Made by a program: the position numbers and the translations under genes
Part shown: piece after piece, positions 15,201 to 23,595 of the stretch
Layout: each line of letters begins with the position of its first letter
Position numbering within the stretch: the stretch's first letter is position 1
Assembly: GCA_013178155.1 (NCBI GenBank)
Contig: JABLXH010000025.1
Span: 1 to 64,000, forward strand
From: Armatimonadota bacterium
GTDB taxonomy: Bacteria > Armatimonadota > Zipacnadia > Zipacnadales > UBA11051
Length of the DNA stretch: 64,000 bases
Direction: 5' to 3'
The notes under the pieces: model-generated
Databases searched by the model: none
Seen by the model: the letters and a program-made list of their open reading frames with translations, nothing else
Told to the model about the DNA's origin: nothing

Positions 15201-16706
15201 TCATCCGCAGGAACCGCTCGGCTTGCGTTTCTGCGAGCAGACGACCTTGGCCACCACTGGTGTCGCCGTGTTGCCTGCGCGGTCGGCAGCGCTGAGGGTG
15301 ATCAGATACCGTCGCCCGTCGCGGTCACGGGGCCAACGTGATGCCCGCAGTTTCAGCATGACGCAAAACGAACCATCGCGCTTGAGCTTCGGCAGGAGGT
15401 CAATGACCTGGTTCTCCTGGCCGTACTCGTCTTCGACGGTCAGTTGGGCCATTGCCAGACCGCTCTCCGTGTCTCGCGCCGAGCCCTTCACCAGAACCGG
15501 CATCCGCGCCCCCAGGGCTGGCCAGAGCACCGTCGTGCTGGGACGACACAACTTGATGACTGGTGGTGTCACATCGCCCGACGACGGCTGGGGATCGGGA
15601 GTCGGTGCCGGGTCAGGGGCGGGCTGAGGGTCAGGAGTGGGCTCCGGGTCAGGCTCCGGCTCGGGGTCGCTACGCAAGGCGACTGTGGCCAGGCCCACGG
15701 CATTACCGGTGCCGACCATGTACAGCTTCAACTCGTTGTCGTCAGCAAAGGCGCCAGGAGCCCCTATCTGTGAACTGCGCCAGGGGATCGCGCTGTCAGG
15801 CACGAAGACCGGAGCAGCCGTCTTGATCCAGTTCAGCCCGTCCGCGCTGCTGGCGTAACCGATGCCCTGGCTGGCCGAGGTTGTGCCACCCCCGTAGTAC
15901 ATGTGGTACATCCCCGCGTGATATATCACCGTACAGTCGGTGGCGCGGCCCGAGTCCCACGACCCCGCTGGGCCTACCTCGACAACCCCGGTGCGCTCCA
16001 CCGGCGCACCCCAGGTGATGCCATCGGGCGAGACGGCCAGACCCACCACCCGCTTCCCGTCCGCTTGACGTGACATGTGGTAGAACATCACGTAGCGGTT
16101 GGCCATGGGGTTGGCGTAGTCAGGGGCGGTCAGCGACGCACCTTCGTTGAAGAGGACATGGCAGGGGCCGTAGGTCCCCACGGAATCGCCGAAGAGCGTG
16201 TAGACGGGCCGATGCGGCGAGCCATAGGCGGCGCAACTGCGGTTGTCCTGCCAGTTCAGCCCATCGGTCGAGATGGCGTGGTAGATGGCGCCGAAGCTGT
16301 ATTCGTTGGCGCCATTCCAGGCCCAGATCTCGAAGCGGTCGCTGTCGGCGTCATAGATGACGCGCGGGCGAACGGCACGGGTGTTCAGGCCACCGCACTG
16401 CTGCGGCGTTCCCCATGAGAGGCCATCGGCAGAGGTCGAGAGGAACACGGTGTCGCCGGAGCCGTTCGTCCACATCATGAACTGCCCCCGGGCGAACAGC
16501 ACACAGGGAAACAGGTTATTGGCGGCAGCTGGCCGGACCGGGTTGCCGGGGTTCTCCTCCGGGGCGGTGAAGTCCGGCTCACCGGCCGCAAGGGTACCCA
16601 TCATAGGGGCAAAGGCAGGGGGGGAGATGGCGTGGCCGCCGCATCCCCCCAGGGCGACGACGGCCAGGACACAAAGGGCGAGTGAAGCGGTTCTGAAGGT
16701 ACACAT
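15201..16706 (-). CDS. Lipoprotein with GH43/GH32-like five-bladed propeller and Pro-rich linker
   Basis: 501 aa. The signal peptide ends in the lipobox ALGGC (Cys 22). Residues about 30-350 show the repeated blades of glycosidase-like five-bladed propellers: 'FMMWTNGSGDTVFLSTSADGLSW', 'YHAISTDGLNWQ', 'GLAVSPDGITWG', 'MYHMYYGGGTTS' and 'GIGYASSADGLNW'. A linker made of Asp-Pro/Glu-Pro repeats ('DPEPEPDPEPTPDPQP') leads to a C-terminal Ig-like domain of about 100 aa. The ATG at 16706 starts the signal peptide. It probably binds or cuts glycans at the cell surface; catalytic carboxylates cannot be assigned with confidence. Confidence 0.8.
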   Translation of the reverse strand: MCTFRTASLALCVLAVVALGGCGGHAISPPAFAPMMGTLAAGEPDFTAPEENPGNPVRPAAANNLFPCVLFARGQFMMWTNGSGDTVFLSTSADGLSWGTPQQCGGLNTRAVRPRVIYDADSDRFEIWAWNGANEYSFGAIYHAISTDGLNWQDNRSCAAYGSPHRPVYTLFGDSVGTYGPCHVLFNEGASLTAPDYANPMANRYVMFYHMSRQADGKRVVGLAVSPDGITWGAPVERTGVVEVGPAGSWDSGRATDCTVIYHAGMYHMYYGGGTTSASQGIGYASSADGLNWIKTAAPVFVPDSAIPWRSSQIGAPGAFADDNELKLYMVGTGNAVGLATVALRSDPEPEPDPEPTPDPQPAPDPAPTPDPQPSSGDVTPPVIKLCRPSTTVLWPALGARMPVLVKGSARDTESGLAMAQLTVEDEYGQENQVIDLLPKLKRDGSFCVMLKLRASRWPRDRDGRRYLITLSAADRAGNTATPVVAKVVCSQKRKPSGSCG

Positions 16707-16886
16707 CCCTGGTGGCCTCCCCCACCAGGCAGGGATACGATGTAGGCTGGGGGTCGCCTGGCAAGAAACTGAGAGAGCCACAAACCGCGGCCGGGCACCT
16801 ATCCCCCAGGAGGAGTATGCCAACCGCAGTGTAGCGCCGGCAGTTCTGGGCCGGCTCAAGGTCTCATCCAGACCCGCTCCAGCCGC

Positions 16887-18122
16887 TCAGCCACACCACT
16901 CACACACGAACCGATACAGCACCTCAACACCCTTCAGCACATCGTCCACGGCGATCTGCTCCTGGTCGCTGTGGGCCACGCCGAGGGTGCCGGGCCCGAA
17001 CCAGCAGGTCGGGATGTGAAGCTGGTTGTTGTACATCCAGGCATCGCAGGAAGCGGTCATGGCCGAGATCCGCTTCTCGCGCCCGGAGGCGACGACGGCC
17101 CGCCCCAGCGCTTCCACCAGCGGGTGATCCGGTGCGATGACACTGGCGTCGTGGCGGTAGGTGAACTCGATCTCGAAGTGGTCGCGCAGCCACTCATCGC
17201 CACAGTTGGCAACCGCCTCGCGCATCTCGGCCATGACCTGCTCCTTGCTGCGGTCGGGCAGGATGCCCAGCACGCCCCGGAAGACGCACTTCTGGGGCGC
17301 CTGCGCCGGCCAATCGCCGGCCTCAAGCTGGCCGATGGTCAGCGGCGCTGGGTTCTCGAACTGGTCAAAGAGCGGGTACTTCCCCCGACTCTCGGCGATG
17401 CAGCGGTCGTGGTACGCGGTGAAGACCTCGATGACCCTGATGGCCTTGAGCAGCGCGCTGACCGTCCCGCCGGGCTTGCCGGAGTGCCCGGACTGCCCGG
17501 TGACCGTGGCCTCGAACCAGACCGCGCCGCGGATCTGCGGGTAGAGCGTGAAGTCCGAAGGCTCCAGTACGATGGCCGCTTCGGCAGTGTCGCCGGTCTT
17601 GCGGACCATGGTCACGGTGCCGTTGCCCCCGACCTCCTCCTCAATGACCAGGTGGCCGATGACATCGCCGCGCAGGTCGGGCCGCAGGTCGCGCAACGCC
17701 CTCATCAGGAAGTACATGGTCGCGATCTGCCCCTTGGCGTCGCACGCCCCACGCCCGAAGACGACCCCGTCGCGCAGTTGTGGCTCAAAGGGCTTCTCCT
17801 GCATGGAGGATGGCGGCACCACGTCCATGTGGGTGTTCATCAGCAGCGACTTGCCCCCACCCGTACCCCTCTGTGCCACCCGCACATTGGGCCGATCGGT
17901 GTAGTCCAGCCCCTTGACCGGTGAGGAGTAGTCCGGGTCCTCCCGCAGCGAGTTGTCATTGGGCACGAAGTCGCACTCGTCGCAGAACTCCTGCATCCTG
18001 GCGTGCAGGTACTCCGCCACCGGCCCCTCCTGGCCCACCGTGGACGGGAAGGCAATCAGGTCCGAGAGCACCTGCGTGACCTCGGGCTTGAGGGATTGGA
18101 GGTAGCTGGTGATGTTGGGCAT
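16887..18122 (-). CDS. M20 family metallopeptidase (ArgE/DapE-like deacylase)
   Basis: 411 aa. The dizinc M20 motifs are in order: 'LLMNTHMDVVPP' (His, Asp), 'GRGACDAKGQIATMYFLMRAL' (bridging Asp), 'LVIEEEVGGNGTVT' (general-base Glu), 'IVLEPSDFTLYPQIRGAVWFE' and a late His/Asp region. Residues about 190-300 form the dimerisation domain ('VTGQSGHSGKPGGTVSA'). The family hydrolyses N-acyl amino acids or dipeptides; which one is not clear. The ATG at 18122 has AAAGGA upstream; the longer frame runs into REP sequence and is not likely. Confidence 0.9.
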   Translation of the reverse strand: MPNITSYLQSLKPEVTQVLSDLIAFPSTVGQEGPVAEYLHARMQEFCDECDFVPNDNSLREDPDYSSPVKGLDYTDRPNVRVAQRGTGGGKSLLMNTHMDVVPPSSMQEKPFEPQLRDGVVFGRGACDAKGQIATMYFLMRALRDLRPDLRGDVIGHLVIEEEVGGNGTVTMVRKTGDTAEAAIVLEPSDFTLYPQIRGAVWFEATVTGQSGHSGKPGGTVSALLKAIRVIEVFTAYHDRCIAESRGKYPLFDQFENPAPLTIGQLEAGDWPAQAPQKCVFRGVLGILPDRSKEQVMAEMREAVANCGDEWLRDHFEIEFTYRHDASVIAPDHPLVEALGRAVVASGREKRISAMTASCDAWMYNNQLHIPTCWFGPGTLGVAHSDQEQIAVDDVLKGVEVLYRFVCEWCG

Positions 18123-18211
18123 GGCTAGTCCTTTGTCGTTGATCGCAGGCCTTTGGTCCCTGGCTTTTGGCCCTTGGCCTTCGGTTCGTTGGCCTTCGGT
18201 TGGTTGGTCTT

Positions 18212-18242
18212 GGTAGGAGCGCTCACCAGAGCGCGATGCCGT
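18212..18242 (+). repeat. REP-like palindrome, copy 1
   Basis: The sequence begins GGTAGGAGCGCTCACCAGAG and continues CGCGATGCC. GCGCTC and GAGCGC form a 6-bp stem around ACCA. It lies just after the 3' end of the transposase gene. The same core recurs at 18750 and, inverted, at 18815. Upstream bases 18150-18210 are low-complexity, with TTGGCCTTCGGTT repeated twice. Confidence 0.85.
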
Positions 18243-18249
18243 CAGGCTC

Positions 18250-18726
18250 TCAAGCCGTTGGGGCCTCCCACGGCCCCACGCGCCCCCACGGACACTCATC
18301 TATCCTGTTCGCCAACCCGGCCCGCACCGGATTTCCAAGCATGTACTCCAAGTATCGGCGATAGTCCTCTTCGCCACGAATCGCGTGGTCGAAGCACCCC
18401 CTCTGCCACAGACGTCCGCTTCGCCCCAGCGCAGCATTGATGCGCCGGGCAATGTACTTCTTCAGGTCCCCAACGGCCCCGGCCAGGTCCTTGCCGGCAC
18501 CCAACTCGAACACAAGACGCAGGTGGTCAGGCATGATGACATACCCGTCAAGCCGTGCGAAGCCGCGTCCCAGCATCCCTTGGACAGCCTCCGCGACGAT
18601 CACCTTGGCGGCGTCCGAGACAAGCAATGGCTGCCGATCCAGGCAACAGATGGTCACCGAGTAGGTTACACCGGTAGCTGAGTAGCGGCCCAAGCGCAGG
18701 CGGTGTTGAGCGGGTTGTCTGCCCAT
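18250..18726 (-). CDS. REP-associated tyrosine transposase (RAYT, IS200-like Y1 family) with altered HUH motif
   Basis: 158 aa, the normal size for RAYTs. The fold is recognisable from 'YSVTICCLDRQPLLV', 'GYVIMPDHLRLVFEL', 'LKKYIARRIN', 'LWQRGCFDHAIRGEEDYRRYLEYMLGNPVRAGL' read in pieces across the gene; the Tyr residues of the last segment include the catalytic one. The metal-binding HUH motif, usually His-x-His, reads His68-Leu-Arg70 here; the codon is CGT and one base from His. That change would be expected to harm nicking activity. REP palindromes sit on both sides, the classic arrangement for these single-copy domesticated transposases. Confidence 0.9.
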   Translation of the reverse strand: MGRQPAQHRLRLGRYSATGVTYSVTICCLDRQPLLVSDAAKVIVAEAVQGMLGRGFARLDGYVIMPDHLRLVFELGAGKDLAGAVGDLKKYIARRINAALGRSGRLWQRGCFDHAIRGEEDYRRYLEYMLGNPVRAGLANRIDECPWGRVGPWEAPTA

Positions 18727-18749
18727 GCCAGTCCCCCGGTCAGATGCGG

Positions 18750-18843
18750 GTAGGAGCGCTCGCCAGAGTGCGATGCCGTTGACGTTGGGACCGCGGACGA
18801 CAGACGGCGGTAAGGCAATCGCGCTCTGGTGGGCGCTCCTACC
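18750..18843. repeat. Paired inverted REP elements (BIME-like), copies 2 and 3
   Basis: Copy 2 (18750-18778) reads GTAGGAGCGCTCGCCAGAGT followed by GCGATGCCG. Copy 3 (18815-18843) is the reverse complement of a near-identical unit. The 36 bases between them look unrelated to the core. The pair lies between the transposase start and the stop of the class III aminotransferase and could fold into one large hairpin. Confidence 0.88.
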
Positions 18844-18855
18844 ACGCCCAAGATC

Positions 18856-20166
18856 TTACCCCCCCATCTCCCCCAGCGTCGTCTCCAGCGCATCCAGGCT
18901 CTGCTCGGCCTGCTCCATCGTGATGACCAGGGGCGGGGCGATGCGAAGGACCTGGCCCCACCAGCCGACCCGGCCACAGATGACGCCATTGGCCACCAAG
19001 CCCTCGCACAGGGCCTTGCAGAAGTCGCCAGCGGGCTCCTTGGTCTGCTTGTCCGTGACGAACTCCAGGCCCATGACCAGACCCTTGCCACGGGCGTCGC
19101 CGCAGACTTCGTACTTCTCCACCATCTGCTTGAGACGGCCCAGCATGTAGGCCCCGACCGCGCGGCAGTTGGCCAGCAGGTCCTCCTCGGTGATGATGTC
19201 CAGGACTGCCAGGGCCGCAGCACACGACACCGGGTTGCCGCCGCTGGTGGAGGACATCTCGCCGATGCCGTCCAGCAGGCGGCTCTCAAACATCGTCGCC
19301 GCGCAGGGGATGCCCGAGCCGATGCCCTTGCCCAGGCACAGCATGTTCGGGCTCAGGTTCTCGTGCTCGATGCAGTACATCAAGCCGGTGCGTCCGAAGC
19401 TGGCCTGCACCTCGTCCACGATGAACAGCACGTGGTGGTCGCGACACCATTGCTGGACGGCGGTCAGCCAGCCATCGGGCGGGAAGATGAAGCCGGCGCC
19501 GCCCTGGTAGGGTTCCAGGATTAGGGCCGCAATGTCGCCGATGGACTCGGTCTCGGCGATATGGTCCAGCCACCCGGCGCAGAAGTTGCCGCAGGTCTCC
19601 GGTTGCATCTGAAAGGGGCAGCGATAGCAGTAGGCATAAGGGCTATAGAGCGTGCCGGGCATGAGTGGGCCCCATTGCTGCTTGGTGCCCTGCTTCCCGG
19701 CCATGGACATGGCACCCCAGGTGCGGCCGTGGAAGCCACCCCAGAAGCTGATGATCTCATGCTTGCCGGTGGCGCGCTTTGCCACGCGCATGGCGGCCTC
19801 GGTGGCCTCGGAGCCGGTCGTGAGCAGGAACGCGCTGTCAAGGTTCTTCGCACAGGCGGGCATGCTTTCGACCAGCCGCTTGGCCAGTTCCGATCGCACC
19901 GAGGTGCGGTAGTCGTAGGGGCACATGAGCTTCGCGACCTGGTCCTGGATGGCTTGGACGTGCCTGGGGTGGCAGTGACCCACGTTGGTCACCAGCACCC
20001 CGGAGGTCCAGTCGAGGTACTCGTTGCCGTCCACGTCGCGGACGACGCAGCCCTGGGCGGACTCCCAGATGACGGGCGGCTGGCTGCTGGTGCAGCCCTT
20101 CTCGTACTCCGCGGACATCTGGAGGTATTCGGCCGACTTGGGGCCGGGGATTTGGTACTTGGGCAT
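18856..20166 (-). CDS. Class III PLP-dependent aminotransferase
   Basis: 436 aa, the family's usual size. It transfers an amino group from an omega-amino compound to a keto acid. Key segments: 'YLDWTSGVLVTNVGHCHP', 'LLTTGSEATEAAMRVAKRATG' (cofactor phosphate loop), 'SFWGGFHGRTWGAMS', 'LFIVDEVQASFGRTG' (Asp to the PLP nitrogen), and 'LCLGKGIGSGIP' with the Schiff-base Lys near residue 280. It most resembles 4-aminobutyrate/taurine-type enzymes, but the amino donor cannot be fixed. A good AAGGAG precedes the ATG. A Cys-rich insert (YCYRCPFQ...CGNFC) around 180-200 is worth noting. Confidence 0.9.
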   Translation of the reverse strand: MPKYQIPGPKSAEYLQMSAEYEKGCTSSQPPVIWESAQGCVVRDVDGNEYLDWTSGVLVTNVGHCHPRHVQAIQDQVAKLMCPYDYRTSVRSELAKRLVESMPACAKNLDSAFLLTTGSEATEAAMRVAKRATGKHEIISFWGGFHGRTWGAMSMAGKQGTKQQWGPLMPGTLYSPYAYCYRCPFQMQPETCGNFCAGWLDHIAETESIGDIAALILEPYQGGAGFIFPPDGWLTAVQQWCRDHHVLFIVDEVQASFGRTGLMYCIEHENLSPNMLCLGKGIGSGIPCAATMFESRLLDGIGEMSSTSGGNPVSCAAALAVLDIITEEDLLANCRAVGAYMLGRLKQMVEKYEVCGDARGKGLVMGLEFVTDKQTKEPAGDFCKALCEGLVANGVICGRVGWWGQVLRIAPPLVITMEQAEQSLDALETTLGEMGG

Positions 20167-20208
20167 GGCGATGCTCCTTCTTGGTTGGCGCGTCAGTCGG
20201 ACCTGGCT

Positions 20209-20853
20209 TCAGCGCAGGATGAGCGGCTGGGCGAAGTTCAGCCCGTAGCCGAGGGCAACGATGGCCGCGACGTAGATCACGACCGTAAGGATGAGCACTG
20301 CAACTTTCCACGGGTGGTCAGAGCCCGGCAGGAGTCGCCACAGCGCCCGGCTCTCCAGACCGAAGGCCGCCAGGGCACAGATCAGCATCGCCGCCGGCAG
20401 GTAGGGCAGTGTGTACACATTGCGGTGGCGCAGGCAGACAGACACGAAGTCCGCCCAGGCCCAGTGCCCTTCCGGACGGCCGACGTGCCAGGCGAGGGTC
20501 GGTATCGGCAGCAAGAGCGGCCAGCACGACAGCCCCAGCCGCGCCGTGACGGAGCCGAAGGGCCGCCGTATGGCGCGGTACTCCGCGCTGACCAAGCCCG
20601 GCACGTAGGCCACGCCCAGCCGCCATAGCAGTCCAGCCAGCGGGAAGCAGAGCATCCATAGCCAAGCCTGGACCACGGTGCTGTAGTCCTCGACGACCGC
20701 CACGTAGTACGCGAAGGGCGCACCCAGAGCCACGTAGCCTGGCAGCGGCAGCAGGGCGCGACCGTAGTAGGTGATCGTGTAGTACAGCCCCAGCGACAAG
20801 CCCAGGGCGAGGTCGAAGAGAGAGGCAAACACCACCGCCCGCCAGGCCTTCAC
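20209..20853 (-). CDS. Yip1-like multi-pass membrane protein of unknown function
   Basis: 214 aa with about five hydrophobic segments. I chose the GTG at 20853 because it overlaps the preceding stop as GTGA, implying translational coupling; the reading frame can be extended to 20994 only by overlapping the upstream gene by about 145 bases. No motif identifies a function. The topology (helices near 10-30, 50-75, 85-105, 150-170, 185-205) is loosely like YIP1-family proteins, which is only an impression. Confidence 0.65.
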   Translation of the reverse strand: MKAWRAVVFASLFDLALGLSLGLYYTITYYGRALLPLPGYVALGAPFAYYVAVVEDYSTVVQAWLWMLCFPLAGLLWRLGVAYVPGLVSAEYRAIRRPFGSVTARLGLSCWPLLLPIPTLAWHVGRPEGHWAWADFVSVCLRHRNVYTLPYLPAAMLICALAAFGLESRALWRLLPGSDHPWKVAVLILTVVIYVAAIVALGYGLNFAQPLILR

Positions 20854-22418
20854 GGTTCGCTGCTCCCCGGTTTCCACCGTTCCATCAGATACACCTTCAC
20901 GTAGGCGTCCCACGCCGGACGGCGCAGCACCAGCGTGCGCATGCGCTGCTCCTGGGGTGAGCGTGGCATGACGGAGAAGGGAGTCTCGCGCCAACCGGCG
21001 GCGAGCAGTTGGCGACGCGCCTCCTGAGTCTGGTCAAGGGGTCCTGTGGCCCCCCGGTCGCGGGCGATGAGCCAGATGCGGCCGCGGGACGTGTAGGTCC
21101 CGGCGGCCATCTGAGCCAGGGCCAACTCCATTTGATCCGGTCGCAGCACCGGCGCAGCGCCCGCATAGTAGCTCGGGAAACCCTCGTCGTAGAGCCAGAT
21201 GGTGTCGCCGGGCTGTTCGTGCTCTTGGATGAGCGCGGCCACCTGTCGCCAGGGCGGGGCGTAGCCGGGGTTCAGGAGCTGCTGGCGTTTGAAGTAGTTG
21301 GCGAGGCCGTAGGTGTAGAACACGATCAGCAGCCCCAGCATGGCAGGCGCGCTCCACCGGCCCCGTGGGCCTAGCATACCCCGCGCCAGGGCCAGGAAGG
21401 CCAGGGGCATGGTCGGCAGTGACAGGCTCATGACGCGGTTGGGCGGGATGTTGGCGGCGACGGTGGACATAGCCAGCGCCGCCACCAGCACGTTCAGCGG
21501 GAAGAGCAGGGCCATCAGGCGCGGCCAGAACCCCAGCCGCCAGAGCGACACCGTACCCGCCAGCAGCAACCCGGCGGTCAGCCCGACAGCGGGCAGCGAC
21601 ACCCACCATCGCCACGGGTCAATGCACTCGCCGGTCGCCAGGGCGTAGAGAACGAAACCAAGCTTCACGCCCAGTCCCCAGAGCGACTTTGCGAGCGGGT
21701 CCGCGGCGATGGCGGCCACGGTGCCCACGTCGCACAACAGCCGCAGGCCGATGGGCAGACTGAGCGCGAGCGCCGCCAGACAGGCGCACAACAAGGGGCG
21801 CAGGGCTGTCCAGTTCCGTCGCCATGCCAGTCCGGTGACGGGAACCAGTACGGCCAGCAGGACGACCGCTGCCGCCACATAGTCCACGTAGCCGACGGCC
21901 GCCAGACTCAACCCCAAGGCGACCACGCCGCCCCGCGTCGGGCGTCGCGCCAGTCGCACCAGCAGGTAGAGCGCCAGCATGGTCGCGGCCGTGGCTAGCG
22001 AATAGTAGCGCCCCAAACGGAAGTACAGCGCTACCAGCGGTGAAAGGGCCATGAGCCACTGCGCCACCAGCCCCTCGCGTCGCAGGCCTGACTCGCCGGC
22101 CAGCAGGCCGCAAAGCAGCCAGGCCAGCACCGCCCAGGGCACCGAGAAGGCCCGGAGCCAGCCGTCTGACTGTCCCAGTTTGAGCCAGTAGTGCAGCAGC
22201 GTGTAGTAACCGGGGGGATGGGAGGCATCGCCGGCGCTGATGTGCAGAGGCTGCAGCCCAGCCTGAAGAGAGTAAACCTCATCGGTCCACAGCTCGCGCC
22301 CCCCCAGATCCAGAGTGAGGACTGTCACCAGGACTGCAAGCGCCATGGCCGACAGAAGCCCCTCTCGGCCATGGCGCAAGGCCACCGTTTCCACCGATGG
22401 GCCCGGAGCTGCGGCCAC
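20850..22418 (-). CDS. Membrane glycosyltransferase of the GT39/ArnT-like (GT-C) type
   Basis: 522 aa with about 11 membrane helices. The first outer loop has 'GGRELWTDEVYSLQAGLQPL', where the Asp-Glu pair corresponds to the catalytic acidic motif of GT-C enzymes that use lipid-linked sugars, followed by 'SHPPGYYTLLHYWLK'. The C-terminal 130 residues form a soluble domain. It starts with GTG at 22418, 5 bases after the stop of the hydroxyacid dehydrogenase gene; an ATG at 22346 is an alternative. The acceptor is unknown; a protein or cell-envelope lipid is likely. Confidence 0.8.
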   Translation of the reverse strand: MAAAPGPSVETVALRHGREGLLSAMALAVLVTVLTLDLGGRELWTDEVYSLQAGLQPLHISAGDASHPPGYYTLLHYWLKLGQSDGWLRAFSVPWAVLAWLLCGLLAGESGLRREGLVAQWLMALSPLVALYFRLGRYYSLATAATMLALYLLVRLARRPTRGGVVALGLSLAAVGYVDYVAAAVVLLAVLVPVTGLAWRRNWTALRPLLCACLAALALSLPIGLRLLCDVGTVAAIAADPLAKSLWGLGVKLGFVLYALATGECIDPWRWWVSLPAVGLTAGLLLAGTVSLWRLGFWPRLMALLFPLNVLVAALAMSTVAANIPPNRVMSLSLPTMPLAFLALARGMLGPRGRWSAPAMLGLLIVFYTYGLANYFKRQQLLNPGYAPPWRQVAALIQEHEQPGDTIWLYDEGFPSYYAGAAPVLRPDQMELALAQMAAGTYTSRGRIWLIARDRGATGPLDQTQEARRQLLAAGWRETPFSVMPRSPQEQRMRTLVLRRPAWDAYVKVYLMERWKPGSSEP

Positions 22419-22423
22419 CCCAC

Positions 22424-23449
22424 TCAGACCTCCCGGTACACCTTGTCGCCCAGGAGAGCGTCAATCTCCTTGTTGACGGTGTTGGCGGGCGGCTGCCCGG
22501 CCATGCAGGCCTTGATGTCATCCATGATCTTGTAGCGGATATGCCAGCCCGCCTCCACGGACATCCAGCCAATGTGCGCCGACAGCGTGGCGTTGGGGCA
22601 GTCAAACAGCGGCATGTCGGGGGGTGGGGGCTCCTTTTCGTAGACATCAATGCCCGCGCCACCGATCCAGCCTTCCTTGAGAGCCTTTGCCAGAGCCGCA
22701 GTGTTGACCACGCCACCGCGGGCGGTATTCACCAGGATGGCATGGGGCTTCATCATGCGGAACTGCGGCTCGTCGAACATGTAGCGCGTCTCGTCATTCA
22801 GCGGCGTGTGGATGGTGAGGATGTCCGCTTCCCTGAGCACCGTCTCCAGGTCGTAGGTTTCGCCGATGCCGAGGGCGCCCTTCTGGCGCTCGTCAAGGTA
22901 CGGGTCACACACCATGATGCGCATACCGAAGCTGCTCATCATCCGGCAGACGCGCCCACCAATCCGCCCGGCGCCGATGATGCCCAGGGTCTGGCCGAAC
23001 ACGCGATGCACCTCACCCATGGGCGCAAAGTTCCAGATCTGGTTGGCCGAGGCGTCCTTGAGCACCTCGCGGCTGGCGAAGAGCTTGCGGGCGCAGGCCA
23101 TGATGAGAGCCACGGCTGTCTCGGCCACTTCAGTGGCGCAGTAGTCGGGCTGGTAGGCGAAGCGGATGTGATTGGCCGTGCAGGCCGCCACGTCCACATT
23201 GTCATACCCGATGCCATGTCGGATCAGCAGCCGACACTTCTCCAACTGCCCCAGCACCTCGGCGTCGAAGGTGGCCATGTTGACCACGATGATGTCGGCA
23301 TCGCGGATCTTGGCGACGAGCTCGGTCTTGGGAGCCTGTTTGAGCTGGTAGTACTCAAAGGTGACGTTGGGCATCTGTGAGAACTGCTCGACTTCCCAGT
23401 CAAGGTCGTTCTCAATGTAGTCGGTCACAACGACCTTCCATTGTTTCAC
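22424..23449 (-). CDS. D-isomer-specific 2-hydroxyacid dehydrogenase
   Basis: 341 aa, NAD-dependent family that includes phosphoglycerate and glyoxylate dehydrogenases and CtBP. The nucleotide fold is 'LGIIGAGRIGGRVCRMMSSFGM' with 'VCDPY' after it (Asp, NAD-selective). Catalytic Arg is in 'LVNTARGGVVNT', Glu in 'GIDVYEKEPPP', and His in 'LSAHIGWMSVEAG'. GTG start at 23449 with AGGAGAG upstream. There is no ACT domain, so it is not full-length SerA. The substrate is not predictable. Confidence 0.9.
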   Translation of the reverse strand: MKQWKVVVTDYIENDLDWEVEQFSQMPNVTFEYYQLKQAPKTELVAKIRDADIIVVNMATFDAEVLGQLEKCRLLIRHGIGYDNVDVAACTANHIRFAYQPDYCATEVAETAVALIMACARKLFASREVLKDASANQIWNFAPMGEVHRVFGQTLGIIGAGRIGGRVCRMMSSFGMRIMVCDPYLDERQKGALGIGETYDLETVLREADILTIHTPLNDETRYMFDEPQFRMMKPHAILVNTARGGVVNTAALAKALKEGWIGGAGIDVYEKEPPPPDMPLFDCPNATLSAHIGWMSVEAGWHIRYKIMDDIKACMAGQPPANTVNKEIDALLGDKVYREV

Positions 23450-23522
23450 AGCTTATCTCTCCTTTGACGGGAGCGCCCATGGGGGGCACGGGGCCCCAGG
23501 TCATCGGCCCCGGCAGCGGGGC

Positions 23523-23552
23523 GCAAAACGGCGGGAGCAGCGCTGCTCCCGC
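23523..23552 (-). terminator. Perfect 22-bp palindrome, probable terminator of the 587-aa gene
   Basis: Bases 23531-23552 are a perfect palindrome (GCGGGAGCAGC and its complement). On the minus strand it is followed by CGTTTTGCG, giving a terminator-like hairpin 44 bases after the stop at 23596. A REP-like element is an alternative reading. Confidence 0.65.
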
Positions 23553-23595
23553 GCGGGGACTACCGAGCCAAGACGTTCGCCGAAGCACCTGCAGT

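Noticed and set aside
18123-18210. Low-complexity stretch before REP copy 1 as a CRISPR-like or tandem repeat array
   Set aside because: Only two imperfect TTGGCCTTCGGTT units and irregular spacing; no spacers.
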